Position numbers and translations under genes: made by a program. A model generated the notes under the pieces. That model searched no databases. It saw only the letters and a list, made by a program, of their open reading frames with translations, and was not told where the DNA came from. 64,000 nt of DNA from Ahrensia kielensis DSM 5890 (lineage in GTDB: Bacteria > Pseudomonadota > Alphaproteobacteria > Rhizobiales > Rhizobiaceae): positions 62,001 to 126,000 of the forward strand of contig NZ_KB894528.1 of NCBI RefSeq assembly GCF_000374465.1, in the 5' to 3' direction. This document shows positions 53,795 to 63,044 of this stretch, piece by piece; position 1 is the stretch's first letter, and the number at the start of each line of letters is the position of its first letter.

Positions 53795-54214
53795 TTAAAC
53801 GAGCGCAGCTTTAGCGTCTGACTTCATGCGCTCGATCATTGCACGCAAACCATTAGAACGTTGCGGCGACAGGTGGCTATCAAGCCCTAAATTTTTCATC
53901 AAGCCTTCAGCATCAAAATCTACGATATCTTTTGCTTGGCGATCAGACAAAGCGGCGATCATAATCGCAACGAGGCCGCGCACGATGTGAGCATCAGAAG
54001 CGCCATCAAAATGAATGATTTTTTTGACTTCATCCGTGCAGGATGTCGCGAGCCAAACTTGGCTAACACAGCCATTTACTTTGTTTTCTGCTGTCCGCTG
54101 CGCTTCATCAAGTTCTGGCATGGCTTTGCCAAGTTCGATGACATAACGGTACTTATCTTCCCAATCGTCGAGAAATTCAAAATCGTCTATAATTGTTTTG
54201 ATGTCGTTGGCCAT
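53795..54214 (-). CDS. sufE: Cysteine desulfuration protein SufE
   Basis: SufE accepts sulfur from the cysteine desulfurase SufS and passes it to the SufBCD scaffold for Fe-S cluster assembly. The 139-residue length is typical. The active Cys49 lies in NKVNGCVSQVW, followed by FDGASDAHIVRGLVAIM near 70. The C-terminal LGLDSHLSPQRSNGLRAMIERMK is a strong family marker. No other suf gene is close, so it is transcribed alone here. Confidence 0.95.
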   Translation of the reverse strand: MANDIKTIIDDFEFLDDWEDKYRYVIELGKAMPELDEAQRTAENKVNGCVSQVWLATSCTDEVKKIIHFDGASDAHIVRGLVAIMIAALSDRQAKDIVDFDAEGLMKNLGLDSHLSPQRSNGLRAMIERMKSDAKAALV

Positions 54215-54300
54215 ATTGCCCCGCTATTGACTTTAACAGCGTTTACATAGGCCCGGTTATGCAAAGCAGCAACCCAAACACCAAAGTATTCTAAGCCCAG

Positions 54301-54651
54301 TTATTGAACACTGCCGGTAATCGTTATGTCGGCTTCATTTTTGCGTTTGTCACGGTGGTTTTCTACCATGCCAGCAACGATATAGGCTCCGTGTTTTGCA
54401 CGCTCCAAAGTGGCTATAACAATCTTCTGACCTGTTTCACAAACATATGGGTCACGGCTACAGATAGATCTCACATCGCTTGCAACACTGGCTGCTAATT
54501 GCAGTGCTTCAACAGAGTTAAAGGCTGTTTCTTTTTGCGCGGTTTGGCTTTGCTCTTCTTTGATTGACGTTTCAATCGGAGAATCAGCAAAGCTTGGCAA
54601 AATTGCTAAAGCCAAGAATCCATAAAACATAAGCTTGAATATAAATCGCAT
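54301..54651 (-). CDS. DUF5330 domain-containing exported protein
   Basis: The 116-residue protein has a signal peptide (RFIFKLMFYGFLALAILPSF-A) and a small DUF5330 region with two cysteines, DVRSICSRDPYVCETGQKIV, that could form a disulfide in the periplasm. The remainder is polar and helical. The start at 54651 follows AGGA by eight bases; the longer frame to 54699 is not needed. Function is not known. It is divergent from a sensor kinase across 318 bp. Confidence 0.82.
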   Translation of the reverse strand: MRFIFKLMFYGFLALAILPSFADSPIETSIKEEQSQTAQKETAFNSVEALQLAASVASDVRSICSRDPYVCETGQKIVIATLERAKHGAYIVAGMVENHRDKRKNEADITITGSVQ

Positions 54652-54969
54652 CGTCTCATCCTGTTTGGCGTAAAGCCGGTCCCGCAACAGTGATGTCATA
54701 AGCGTCTGAAATTTTATTCAGTTTTGGCGTTGCAAATTGAGCAAAATATAAATCAAATTTTAGCAATCGATAAATTGTTCTTGTTTTTAGAGGCTTTGCA
54801 TCTGTTAAGCGCCTGTTTACCACGTTTATAAAACCAAACGATTTTGAGAAAAATTTGGCATATTCGCGTCCGCTAGCCTGCAAATTTATGCATTCGTTAA
54901 AGCCTAATGGTCAAAATGAAACAAGTTAGCGATTGCTATTTTGTTTATTTTGTACCGAGTGTTTAAACG
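54652..54969. other. Intergenic region between DUF5330 and the histidine kinase
   Basis: This 318-bp stretch is AT-rich and should hold the divergent promoters of both genes. A CtrA-like element TTAA-N7-TTTAC is present at 54805-54820, with one mismatch to the consensus half-site. A 75-codon reverse frame at 54656-54883 is not convincing. No hairpin or RNA gene stands out. Confidence 0.45.
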
Positions 54970-56613
54970 TTGTCATATCTCAGCGAATTTTATCAGTCAG
55001 CCAAAAACGTTGCGAGGCGCGCCATTTGCGTTCCTTCAACGCATTCAGCTATTGAGCAAAAGAAAGCTGATATATCTGCCGATATAACGTTGCGTCTTGG
55101 CGCGTTGGGTTTTGGAACAGCAAGCGCCGGTATAGGTTTAATTGCTATGCAGGTAGATGCGCCTGTGCTTGTAACTGCAAGCTTTGCATTAGCAGCCAGC
55201 AGTATTTTGAGCTTGGTAATGCTAAAACGTAAAGCTGCACCGCATTATACGTTTCTAGCAAATGGAGCCGTTTGGCTCGCAGCATCAGGCTTTGTGGCAA
55301 GCACGCATCCTGCCGCTGCAGCCATTATGCTCGCAGCATTGGGCGCAAGCTTTTACAAGGCAGATTTATTGCCGCAGCAAGCTCAAGCATCAAGTGACAC
55401 TGTTGCACATCAAGAAATACAAAATACAAGAACAGCTGAAGCGCCCAGCGGGCATTGTCTCAATGCAAAAGGCGAGGCGCTCCATGATTTTTGTATCGGT
55501 TCGTTTCGGATTAAAGCGGGTGAGCACCTCGCTGAACGGCTTCACTTAACGGATCGTGTCAGCTTTTTGCGTGCACTTTCGGATCTTCGCTCGGATGTAA
55601 ACGAGCAAGTGGAAATATCAGTTCGCGCCAACGTAAACGCTGCGAATAGTGTTCCGCGCTACGAGACGATGGCCCTTGTTTTACAAAGAGATTGTGCAAA
55701 CATTGCTGTGTCGGCAGTCAATGAAATCACACAACAAGAAACTGAAAACGCAGAACAAGAAGTTGTATTTGAGCCTGAAGACACCAATGCCAAAGAGCAG
55801 AACAATAACCGCTTTTTGACGATTGTGAGCCATGAATTGCGCACGCCTCTTAATGCGATCATTGGTTTTTCCGATGTGCTGCGGAGTGACATTGGCCGCT
55901 CGTTGCCGCAGGAAACACAAGAGGAATATGTCAATCTAATCCATGGTGCAGGCACGCATCTTCTATCATTGGTCAATACGATCCTTGATGTATCAAAATT
56001 AGATTCTGGCGCTTACGAAATTCACCGCGATGAGTTTGAATTCGGCGTAACTGCACGCGATTGTATCGCGATGCTTTCCGGGCAGGCCAAGATTAAAAAC
56101 GTTCAGATTAACGACCGTATGGTTGGCGAGTTAAAACACGTTAATGGCGACCGTCGCGCAATCAAACAGATACTCATCAATTTGCTCTCCAATGCGATAA
56201 AATATACGCATGAGGGCGGCTTTGTGACGGTTGATGCAGATCAGGACAAATCGGGCTTTTGGTTTGAAGTGTCAGATACCGGCATTGGTATGGAAGCACA
56301 TGAGCTAGAGAAAATCGGCAAGCCGTTTGCGCAGTTGGACAATAGTACAACGCGTAATTGTGAAGGTACTGGTCTTGGTCTCGTTCTTGTGAAAGGTCTT
56401 GTTGAGCTACATGGCGGCACAATGACAATATCCAGCAAGCAGGGTGTTGGCACCAGAATTTCTATCCATATTCCAGACCAAGATACAGCAAACAGCAACG
56501 CTGAGCAGAACGCTGCTCTAAGCCAGCTTAAAGACATGCTGCCGCATGTGAGACTGAATAGTTTACAGGTAAATAACAAGGAGATCAGCCATGACGCACG
56601 CAAGGTTGGATGA
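54970..56613 (+). CDS. Membrane sensor histidine kinase
   Basis: This 547-residue two-component kinase has four probable N-terminal helices (residues 40-60, 65-85, 92-110, 113-130) and a PAS-like domain near 160-260. The HisKA domain has VSHELRTPLNAIIGFSDVL with phosphorylated His288. The ATPase domain has INLLSNAIKYT near 400, DTGIGM near 440 and GTGLGLVLVKGL near 470. The dimerisation domain resembles the PleC/DivJ/PdhS type, but no cognate response regulator is adjacent. The likely start is TTG 54970 with a weak upstream site. Its end overlaps the next gene by 23 bases, so both are co-expressed. Confidence 0.92.
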   Translation: MSYLSEFYQSAKNVARRAICVPSTHSAIEQKKADISADITLRLGALGFGTASAGIGLIAMQVDAPVLVTASFALAASSILSLVMLKRKAAPHYTFLANGAVWLAASGFVASTHPAAAAIMLAALGASFYKADLLPQQAQASSDTVAHQEIQNTRTAEAPSGHCLNAKGEALHDFCIGSFRIKAGEHLAERLHLTDRVSFLRALSDLRSDVNEQVEISVRANVNAANSVPRYETMALVLQRDCANIAVSAVNEITQQETENAEQEVVFEPEDTNAKEQNNNRFLTIVSHELRTPLNAIIGFSDVLRSDIGRSLPQETQEEYVNLIHGAGTHLLSLVNTILDVSKLDSGAYEIHRDEFEFGVTARDCIAMLSGQAKIKNVQINDRMVGELKHVNGDRRAIKQILINLLSNAIKYTHEGGFVTVDADQDKSGFWFEVSDTGIGMEAHELEKIGKPFAQLDNSTTRNCEGTGLGLVLVKGLVELHGGTMTISSKQGVGTRISIHIPDQDTANSNAEQNAALSQLKDMLPHVRLNSLQVNNKEISHDARKVG

Positions 56614-57508
56614 TCAATTTGATGACGAACCTTACGGTTTGTTGGACGCATTGTCAGCGCGGTATGGCCACTTACTCAGCAAGCCATCCAATATCGCATG
56701 GACAGTTGGCGCCGTTGTTACCGTTGGATTCGTATTCTCGAATGCACTGTTTTTTCAGAGCGGCAAACATCCTGCGGCTATATTTGAAACACGCGTTGTA
56801 AGCCAAAATAGCGCGTTGCAAGTCGATGAACTCGATCTGCCGGTTGCATCCAGTGAACCAGATAAAGAAGTGACACGTATTGTTTATGATACGGACACTG
56901 AAACACGCACACAGTCGTTACCAAAGCCATTGCCAACAGTCATGCCGCGTCCAGAGATTGCATCTGCAAGTGAGGAAAACGCTTCGCTTGATGTTGAAGA
57001 TAATGGCAAAAAAGCGCTTGCGGAACTTCAAAAACTGCTAGCGGAGCTTGGATATTATGATGGTGATCTCGACGGCCTGACTGGCCCGAAAACGCGTTCG
57101 GCGATTGAAAGCTATAAGGCAAATGTCGGTCTTAAGGGAATTGATCTAAGCTATGATGAGCTAGCACTTAGCGCTCGTAATAATCTTATTGTCACAGCGG
57201 CTGTGCCTAAAGCACGACCAAAAGCACCAGCGGTAGAAATTAAAGCCGAACCAAAAGATGAAGTTGCGGCCTATATCCCACCTGCAAGGCAGGTTCAGGA
57301 TATCTCAACGATGAAGTCTAATACCGTTGCAAAGGTGCAGGCTGGTCTTCGGGCTTTTGGCAATGAAACGGTATCGGTTGACGGCGTACTTGGGTCAAAT
57401 ACACAAAACGCGATTAAAGAGTTTCAAAGCCTATTCCGCTTGCCGACTACCGGTAAGATTGATGAGCAACTCGTTACTAAAATGACGGCCGTTGGCCTGA
57501 TCAATTAG
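56591..57508 (+). CDS. Membrane-anchored protein with two peptidoglycan-binding domains
   Basis: This 305-residue protein has a cytoplasmic N-terminus, one membrane helix (about 37-57) and a periplasmic part with two PG_binding_1 repeats. The first is LQKLLAELGYYDGDLDGLTG near 150 with TRSAIESYK, and the second is QAGLRAFGNETVSVDGVLGS near 255 with TQNAIKEFQ. A Pro/Glu-rich spacer lies between them. The overlap with the kinase gene suggests the two act together, for example in envelope sensing. No catalytic domain is present. Confidence 0.87.
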   Translation: MTHARLDDQFDDEPYGLLDALSARYGHLLSKPSNIAWTVGAVVTVGFVFSNALFFQSGKHPAAIFETRVVSQNSALQVDELDLPVASSEPDKEVTRIVYDTDTETRTQSLPKPLPTVMPRPEIASASEENASLDVEDNGKKALAELQKLLAELGYYDGDLDGLTGPKTRSAIESYKANVGLKGIDLSYDELALSARNNLIVTAAVPKARPKAPAVEIKAEPKDEVAAYIPPARQVQDISTMKSNTVAKVQAGLRAFGNETVSVDGVLGSNTQNAIKEFQSLFRLPTTGKIDEQLVTKMTAVGLIN

Positions 57509-57516
57509 AATTTAAA

Positions 57517-57873
57517 ATGGCGCGTCTTGCATCATCAATAGTAATTTCAGCTATTACCAGAATGGCTTCGCTGCATCAGGGCGCGGCCTATATTAGGCGG
57601 CGCGGTGCGGATGGTGCTGGCGCGATTTTCATCACACTCTATGATGTGGAAACTCGCTCTTATTGTCTTTATGAACCCGTGCCGCAATTTGTTGCATCAG
57701 AAGAAGAACTAGATCGCGATTCACGTGCTTTTTCGCTTCTTGCAGAAGGGCAGACGGATCTTGATTTAAATGAGCGCTTCATACGTGAAGAGCGCTTTGA
57801 TCCAGATTTTTGGGTCGTCGATATTGAGGGTGTATCGGCGCAGGTGCTAAAAGAAACAGTCCTGATTGTTTAG
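57517..57873 (+). CDS. DUF1491 family protein
   Basis: This 118-residue soluble protein of unknown function belongs to a family almost limited to alphaproteobacteria. Recognised by VISAITRMASLHQGAAYIRRRGADGAGAIF near 10-40 and the RFIREERFDPDFWVVDIE end near 85. The start lies eight bases after the stop of the peptidoglycan-binding gene, so it is the third gene of this operon. It is convergent with the DUF2336 gene, overlapping by four bases. Confidence 0.88.
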   Translation: MARLASSIVISAITRMASLHQGAAYIRRRGADGAGAIFITLYDVETRSYCLYEPVPQFVASEEELDRDSRAFSLLAEGQTDLDLNERFIREERFDPDFWVVDIEGVSAQVLKETVLIV

Positions 57874-58724
57874 CTTGCAGTCTTTTTTATAAGCTCTGAG
57901 CGCGATTGATTGGCAACATTGCTGTAAATTTTCCGAGCCCTTAGATCATCCTGCTGCCATGATTTAACAGTCGCGACCGATATTGAGTAATCAAGGTTGT
58001 CATATGTTTTGATAAACTGAGCGTGGACATCGTCGCTAAGGTTTGTTTCATGCGCCAAAGATACAAAAACAAGCCAAGCGGTCTGAGTAGACAGCCGTAA
58101 ATAATGCAGCGCTATTGGCAAATTGCGCGAAGTAAAATTGCTGCAAAGATTACGAACGCTCACAAATTCGAGCGCCAAATTATCCACTAATGCAGTGTGA
58201 ATAAAACTAATGTCGCTTTCTTTAGTGAGCTGTACGAACTCTTTATCCAGGGCCGAATTGATCTGGTGTACGCGAATATTCTTAAACGCCGGAGATACGC
58301 TGCCTTCTACAGGCAACGGCATTTGCCGAAGTTCGAGAGCACGATCAATGCGTTCATCGTTTTGTTCACGTAGATGAAACCGGAGTTTAGGATCGATATT
58401 GCTGCGCCGAGCGATTATGCGCGCATGTTCCAAACCTTTAGCATCAATGATTTCGATCAGGTCATCGCTCGTCAGCATGCTAGAGGCTAAGAGAAGCGGG
58501 TGACAGATAGAGGCGCTGTGATGGCACAATGCAATGATTAATGGTTTTGGAACATTGTTATTTTGCGCAAAAAGGCTACAAATTGTCTTTAGATCGTCTG
58601 GCGACAAGCAGTTCTGATATTCCATTAAAAGATCTTGCAACTGTGTTTTTTTAATAGTGCTAGGCCGGTTAAGTGCACAGAAATCACGCACTAATGTTAC
58701 GACATGATTATGCATAATACCCAT
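57870..58724 (-). CDS. DUF2336 family protein
   Basis: This 284-residue protein is predicted to be all helical, with repeated short helix pairs reminiscent of HEAT repeats. LLASSMLTSDDLIEIID near 80 and ARRSNIDPKLRFHL near 105 match DUF2336, a family found across alphaproteobacteria with no confirmed role. It lacks membrane segments. The promoter region faces the small gene at 58844 and contains a CtrA-like box. Confidence 0.8.
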   Translation of the reverse strand: MGIMHNHVVTLVRDFCALNRPSTIKKTQLQDLLMEYQNCLSPDDLKTICSLFAQNNNVPKPLIIALCHHSASICHPLLLASSMLTSDDLIEIIDAKGLEHARIIARRSNIDPKLRFHLREQNDERIDRALELRQMPLPVEGSVSPAFKNIRVHQINSALDKEFVQLTKESDISFIHTALVDNLALEFVSVRNLCSNFTSRNLPIALHYLRLSTQTAWLVFVSLAHETNLSDDVHAQFIKTYDNLDYSISVATVKSWQQDDLRARKIYSNVANQSRSELIKKTAS

Positions 58725-58776
58725 ACTATTTACTCAATTTACTGTTACTTTACCTAGGGAAAATAGCTTAAAATTG

Positions 58777-58793
58777 TTAGGATTACGTTAACC
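58777..58793 (+). promoter_or_regulatory. Candidate CtrA-type binding box
   Basis: TTAG-N7-TTAACC differs from the alphaproteobacterial CtrA consensus TTAA-N7-TTAACC in one base. It lies between divergent genes, 53 bp before DUF2336 and 50 bp before the small gene at 58844. Short motifs like this occur by chance. Confidence 0.35.
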
Positions 58794-58843
58794 AACCAGT
58801 GACTAAGCTTACACTGGTCGCAACTCCAAAGATGGAGGCTCAC

Positions 58844-59041
58844 ATGAGCAGTATCGTTGCGTTTAAAGAGTTCGAGTCACGAAGATTATCGCGTCAAACC
58901 ACTCATGTAGAGCAGGGTGATGCAGAGATTATTTTATTCACGGGCGTTCAATATGAGCGAACGGATGTTGTTCCTCCGGAAACTGATGGCACGCCATTAA
59001 GAGGCGCTCTTGGCGCCAAGAGAAAACGTAGGCCGTTCTAG
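58844..59041 (+). CDS. Small conserved-looking protein, 65 residues
   Basis: ATG 58844 has GGAGG six bases upstream, which sets the start; a GTG at 58799 is in frame but unsupported. The protein (SSIVAFKEFESRRLS, then EIILFTGVQYER and a basic KRKRRPF end) has a beta-like centre and a positively charged tail. I do not recognise it; the good ribosome site and ordered sequence argue for a real gene. Confidence 0.6.
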   Translation: MSSIVAFKEFESRRLSRQTTHVEQGDAEIILFTGVQYERTDVVPPETDGTPLRGALGAKRKRRPF

Positions 59042-59050
59042 GGTTGGAAC

Positions 59051-59605
59051 TTATCTTTTTATATCAATAGCTTGGCATTGAATGGTGCTCAAGTAATCGT
59101 CGACGACAGGTTTCCAGCTCGCATCTGGTGAAAATACGCGCAGTAAAACAAAGCCCATATCGGAATCTGTGGGTGCTATTATTGCTTGAGATATTTCATC
59201 GGGCGTATTTTCTCTGACAAAACGAAGTTGCTGCTTGTTCGCAATAACAAGATCAACATTCGTGCTATCGGCAATTCGGTCATTTGCGCTGAAAAATACA
59301 GTCCCTGACGCATCATAGACCGATAATGACCAATAAAGTGGGTGGCCAGAAGCACTGAACCGCGCGGCACCTTCAGATAAATCATAACGGCATAAAGCAG
59401 TTTCAAACAGTGGGTCCATGTGAGGATTATGCTGCTGTGTCGATACATCATTTTTAAGAACGACAGTTTCAAAAGGGGCGGCAATGTTCTGTATATAAGC
59501 CGCGCTGCTGTTCTCTGATAGCCAAGGAAGCATGAAGATAATTGCAAGATGCAATATAGCGGCACCGATGAGACCGGCGAAAATGGCTAAAATGAACCTA
59601 CTCAT
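59051..59605 (-). CDS. DUF1254-type membrane-anchored protein
   Basis: This protein of about 184 residues has one N-terminal membrane helix (residues 5-26) and a periplasmic domain recalling the DUF1254 half of the DUF1254/DUF1214 family (LCRYDLSEGAARFSASGHPLYWSLSVYDASGTVFFS near 90). The start at 59605 overlaps the preceding DUF1214 gene by eight bases and follows an AGG-type site. In larger members both domains lie in one chain; here they are separate genes, as in many rhizobia. The role is unknown. Confidence 0.78.
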   Translation of the reverse strand: MSRFILAIFAGLIGAAILHLAIIFMLPWLSENSSAAYIQNIAAPFETVVLKNDVSTQQHNPHMDPLFETALCRYDLSEGAARFSASGHPLYWSLSVYDASGTVFFSANDRIADSTNVDLVIANKQQLRFVRENTPDEISQAIIAPTDSDMGFVLLRVFSPDASWKPVVDDYLSTIQCQAIDIKR

Positions 59606-60185
59606 TATCACAGCCTATCGCTTTGATCGTTGGCATTTTTATTTCGCTCACGCCCGTCGTGCTCGCAACGCTGGTGTCATAAAGCGTTAAGACAAAACGG
59701 CGTTCGCCATTTCCCATTTGAGGAATCCAATTTCCGTCAGCGATTTCAGATGAGATTGAAACTTTAAAGGCGTTTTGGCCGTTTCTTAATGTGTTGCCAG
59801 AATGAAGACCGCTAACTGCACCACTCTGAGTAAGAATAGGCAACAAGTCTTTATCCGTTATACGCAGCGACCAAACACGCGCAGCAGGTGTTTTGCCTTC
59901 TATAACGTAATCACAAGAAGCAACTATTATTTGCTTTTGATCGTCATGCGCAGCGATGAAAACCAACCCTTCGGCGCTGCCAAGAGCTATTTCGCCTGTT
60001 CGTGCTGCGCTAGCTCTCGCATAAGGGTCAGCGTCCTGTGTGCCCGTTTGGGGGTGAGAAACCCATGCGCCATATTGAAGGGCACCAAACCCTGCAAACT
60101 CGCGCGTCATGACATCCGCCGAATAAATGCCACCAGCGATAGCGATGATGAGTGCTATGAGTATTGGGGTTAACTGCTTAAACAT
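59598..60185 (-). CDS. DUF1214 family membrane-anchored protein
   Basis: This 195-residue protein has an N-terminal membrane helix (residues 6-22) and a DUF1214 domain. The segments GLVFIAAHDDQKQIIVASCDYVIEG near 75 and ARVWSLRITDKDLLP near 103, and NAFKVSISSEIADGNWIP near 140, are typical. It precedes the DUF1254-type gene with overlapping ends; the two products probably form one complex. Confidence 0.85.
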   Translation of the reverse strand: MFKQLTPILIALIIAIAGGIYSADVMTREFAGFGALQYGAWVSHPQTGTQDADPYARASAARTGEIALGSAEGLVFIAAHDDQKQIIVASCDYVIEGKTPAARVWSLRITDKDLLPILTQSGAVSGLHSGNTLRNGQNAFKVSISSEIADGNWIPQMGNGERRFVLTLYDTSVASTTGVSEIKMPTIKAIGCDNE

Positions 60186-60262
60186 GTTTAGCTTCGCAAC
60201 CAGTCAAGATCATATTCAGGAATAGTCGCCGAGTGCTCATGGTGTAGGACATCATATTCAAA

Positions 60263-62440
60263 TCAATTGCTAGTACTGGAAATGTTTTGATGGTCACGCT
60301 TTAGTGGCGGTGTATTTTCCAGCTTTAAAGTGAGATTCTGTAAGAAATCTGATGTTGCTTTCGAAAGCAAGCGTGGGCGCATCTGTGCTAATTGTTGATC
60401 GTCTTCAGCGCCGATCTCATCTGCAACTTCTGCATCGCTATCTGTTTGGGGCAGGGGAATAGAGTTCTCAACGCCAACGAGAGGTTTAAGTTCGGCCCCT
60501 TGTAGAGCATATGCCATGATACGTTGAAAAGTTTCTGCTGGTAGTCGACCGCCCGTCAATCTGTTGGTCGGTGTATAGTCATCATTGCCGTACCAAACTG
60601 CGGCCGTAAAATTGCCTGTGTATCCTACAAACCATGCATCACGGTAGGACTGAGTGGTGCCGGTTTTTCCTGCGACACGGAAACCTTCAATTGCGGCGCG
60701 GCGCGCTGTACCAAATTCTGTAACACCCACAAGCATGTTGTTCATGGCAATGTCGGCTTCTTCAGATAATACGCGCTCTGTCGTGGGAGGCGTCGCACGT
60801 CGATCATAAAGAATTTCGCCATTGGTTGACATAATTTGCGTAAACCCATGTCTAAGCCCTGCAATACCGCCCGTGGCAAATGTCATATAGCCTGTGGCTT
60901 GATCAAGCACCGTCATACCATGCGTGCCTAGAACCATCGTATGGTGGCCGCTGATTTCAGATTCGACACCCATTTTGTGAGCAAGATCAACGACGGGCTG
61001 CGTGCCACCAATATAATCACGTGTGAGCCGAACGGGCACTGTGTTTATCGAACGAGCGAGTGCGTTAGCAAGGGTGATCGAACCGGAATAACGGCGGTTA
61101 TAGTTCTGCGGAGACCAACCACGCCAAGTTATCGGCTCGTCTCTTACGATGCTTTCAGGTTTCAAGCCTGTTTCTAAAGCTGCTGCATATACAAATGGTT
61201 TGAACGAGGAGCCAACTTGTCTTTCGGCGCGAGTTGCACGGTTGAATTGGCTAAGGCCGTAATCACGCCCGCCAACAAGAGCGCGAACGGCACCATTGTT
61301 TTCAATCAAAACAGCTGCTGATTCAGTAACATTATATTCGCGGCCATTTTGCCGAAGGTAGAATTCTATAGACTCCTCAGCCGCATGTTGAAGATTAAGA
61401 TCAACAGTGGTTCGCACAATCACGGACCGCGACGGGATTTTGTTGTCGACGATGAATTTTTTCACTTCATCGAAAGCCCAATCAAGAAAATAGTCAGGGC
61501 TATCAGCATCGTTTCGAATGACGACGTCAGCCGGGTTGCGCCTCGCGCCAGTAACCTGGCCTTCGGTTAAAAACTCTGCCTGCACCATATTGGTCAGAAC
61601 TTCATTGGCGCGTGCACGCGCAGCAGGCAAGTTCACATGCGGTGCGTATTTTGCCGGTGCCTTGAACAGACCAGCTAGAATAGCAGATTCCGCTAATGTG
61701 AGATCACGCGCATTTTTGTCGAAATAAAACTCAGTGGCAGCTGCGACACCAAATGTACCGCCGCCCATATAAGCGCGATCTAAATAGAGCTTTAAAATCT
61801 CATCTTTGCTAAGGTTTGATTCCAGCCATAGCGCAAGAAAGGCTTCTTTGATTTTTCTGTCGAGTGTACGCTCGTTCGTTAAAAACAGGTTTTTAGCAAG
61901 CTGTTGTGAAAGTGTTGAACCGCCCTGTACAACTGAATTTGCGCGCACATTTTCAGTCATTGCGCGTGCAAGGCCTAAGAAATCCAGCCCATAATGTTCA
62001 AAAAAACGTCTGTCTTCCGTAGCTAAGACGGCTTTGATTAAATGGTCTGGCAGCTCTTCAATAGGAATAGCTTCGGAATGAAGAATGCCCCGTTGACCGA
62101 TCTCATTGCCGTAACGGTCCAGAAATGTCACCGCAAAATCATTGCGGTCCATCCAGTTGGACGAAATTTCATCGGCTGCGGGTAGGGCAAGCGTAAGCAT
62201 AACAATAAGGCCGCCCATACCGAGGGTAAAGCCTTCGCCCACTAATTCGAAAAAAACGCGTTTGGCGCCGTAAGGGCGAAAGCGCCGAAAGAAAATTGTT
62301 ATATCTTCCCAAATTTCGCCAGCTGCGAATTTCCCCTCATAAAGGGTTGAATCGATCCACGCATCAATTTCCAAGAGAAATGATGATTTTTTGTAAGGCT
62401 TTGCCTTAGTATGTGGATCATTATTCAGTGGATTACTCAT
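60263..62440 (-). CDS. Class A penicillin-binding protein (PBP1A-type)
   Basis: This 725-residue bifunctional enzyme polymerises glycan strands and cross-links peptidoglycan. A cytoplasmic stretch and one membrane helix (near 75-95) precede the GT51 transglycosylase domain, with the catalytic glutamate in ATEDRRFFEHYGLDF near 140 and GGSTLSQQLAKNLFL near 175. The transpeptidase domain has SxxK as SSFK near 411, SRSIN near 468 and KTGTTQ near 592. Length and layout match the alphaproteobacterial PBP1 family that starts with a long cytoplasmic region. It is probably monocistronic. Confidence 0.94.
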   Translation of the reverse strand: MSNPLNNDPHTKAKPYKKSSFLLEIDAWIDSTLYEGKFAAGEIWEDITIFFRRFRPYGAKRVFFELVGEGFTLGMGGLIVMLTLALPAADEISSNWMDRNDFAVTFLDRYGNEIGQRGILHSEAIPIEELPDHLIKAVLATEDRRFFEHYGLDFLGLARAMTENVRANSVVQGGSTLSQQLAKNLFLTNERTLDRKIKEAFLALWLESNLSKDEILKLYLDRAYMGGGTFGVAAATEFYFDKNARDLTLAESAILAGLFKAPAKYAPHVNLPAARARANEVLTNMVQAEFLTEGQVTGARRNPADVVIRNDADSPDYFLDWAFDEVKKFIVDNKIPSRSVIVRTTVDLNLQHAAEESIEFYLRQNGREYNVTESAAVLIENNGAVRALVGGRDYGLSQFNRATRAERQVGSSFKPFVYAAALETGLKPESIVRDEPITWRGWSPQNYNRRYSGSITLANALARSINTVPVRLTRDYIGGTQPVVDLAHKMGVESEISGHHTMVLGTHGMTVLDQATGYMTFATGGIAGLRHGFTQIMSTNGEILYDRRATPPTTERVLSEEADIAMNNMLVGVTEFGTARRAAIEGFRVAGKTGTTQSYRDAWFVGYTGNFTAAVWYGNDDYTPTNRLTGGRLPAETFQRIMAYALQGAELKPLVGVENSIPLPQTDSDAEVADEIGAEDDQQLAQMRPRLLSKATSDFLQNLTLKLENTPPLKRDHQNISSTSN

Positions 62441-62525
62441 AGTCGCATTTGCCCCGACCGCGCACTCATTACTGCGTTATGCCGCTTGTTTTGCCCGATT
62501 TCGCAACAGGCAACAAGAGGCGACG

Positions 62526-62942
62526 TTAATCGCGGTTAACTTCAGGGTCGACTGTATCGCTTTTAAGCTCATCAAGACGACCTTCACGCGCTTTAAAGTA
62601 ATATTGGCTCGCAATGAGATAACCTTTAAGCGGGCGCATGGGTAGCAAGCATGCCAATATGAGAAACGGCGCAGTTAAAAGTGCATTGAGCCAATAGGGT
62701 GCACCAGCGGAGACTTCCAGCCATACCGAAAAGCCTGCTACAGGCACGATTGCTAAACAAATTGCAAAAAATGCAGGCCCATCACCAGCGTCAGCAAAGC
62801 CATAATCAAGGTCGCAGACATTACATTTATCGGCAATGCCTAAAAAACCTGAGAATAATTTGCCGCTGCCGCAGCGGGGGCATTTTCCCAGCATTCCACT
62901 GTGTTCTGGTTTAAGCGGCGGGTATTGGTCATCAATAGACAT
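62526..62942 (-). CDS. DUF983 family membrane protein
   Basis: The 138-residue protein has an N-terminal zinc-ribbon-like pair of CxxC motifs, GKCPRCGSGKLFSGFLGIADKCNVCDLDYGFADAGDGPAFF, and two membrane helices (about 58-78 and 85-105). DUF983 proteins are common in alphaproteobacteria, often near cox genes, but no cytochrome oxidase gene is present here. The start at 62942 is preferred to a TTG at 62969. Confidence 0.88.
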   Translation of the reverse strand: MSIDDQYPPLKPEHSGMLGKCPRCGSGKLFSGFLGIADKCNVCDLDYGFADAGDGPAFFAICLAIVPVAGFSVWLEVSAGAPYWLNALLTAPFLILACLLPMRPLKGYLIASQYYFKAREGRLDELKSDTVDPEVNRD

Positions 62943-62986
62943 AAATGATCTCGATTTAAATAATTTCAAAAGTTAGGAATATATTC

Positions 62987-63015
62987 TTGACAGCGTGACG
63001 GTAGCGGTGTATTGT
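62987..63015 (+). promoter_or_regulatory. Sigma70-like promoter for the GTA packaging genes
   Basis: TTGACA (62987-62992) and TATTGT (63010-63015) are separated by 17 bases. The -35 is perfect and the -10 has four of six consensus bases. It points toward the terminase genes starting at 63102. Confidence 0.5.
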
Positions 63016-63044
63016 CATGACATAATCACGGAATTGCGTCGATG

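Noticed and set aside
60209-60260. ATCATATTCA repeated twice, 42 bases apart, downstream of the PBP gene
   Set aside because: Only ten bases, AT-rich, two copies; not above chance and not linked to a promoter.
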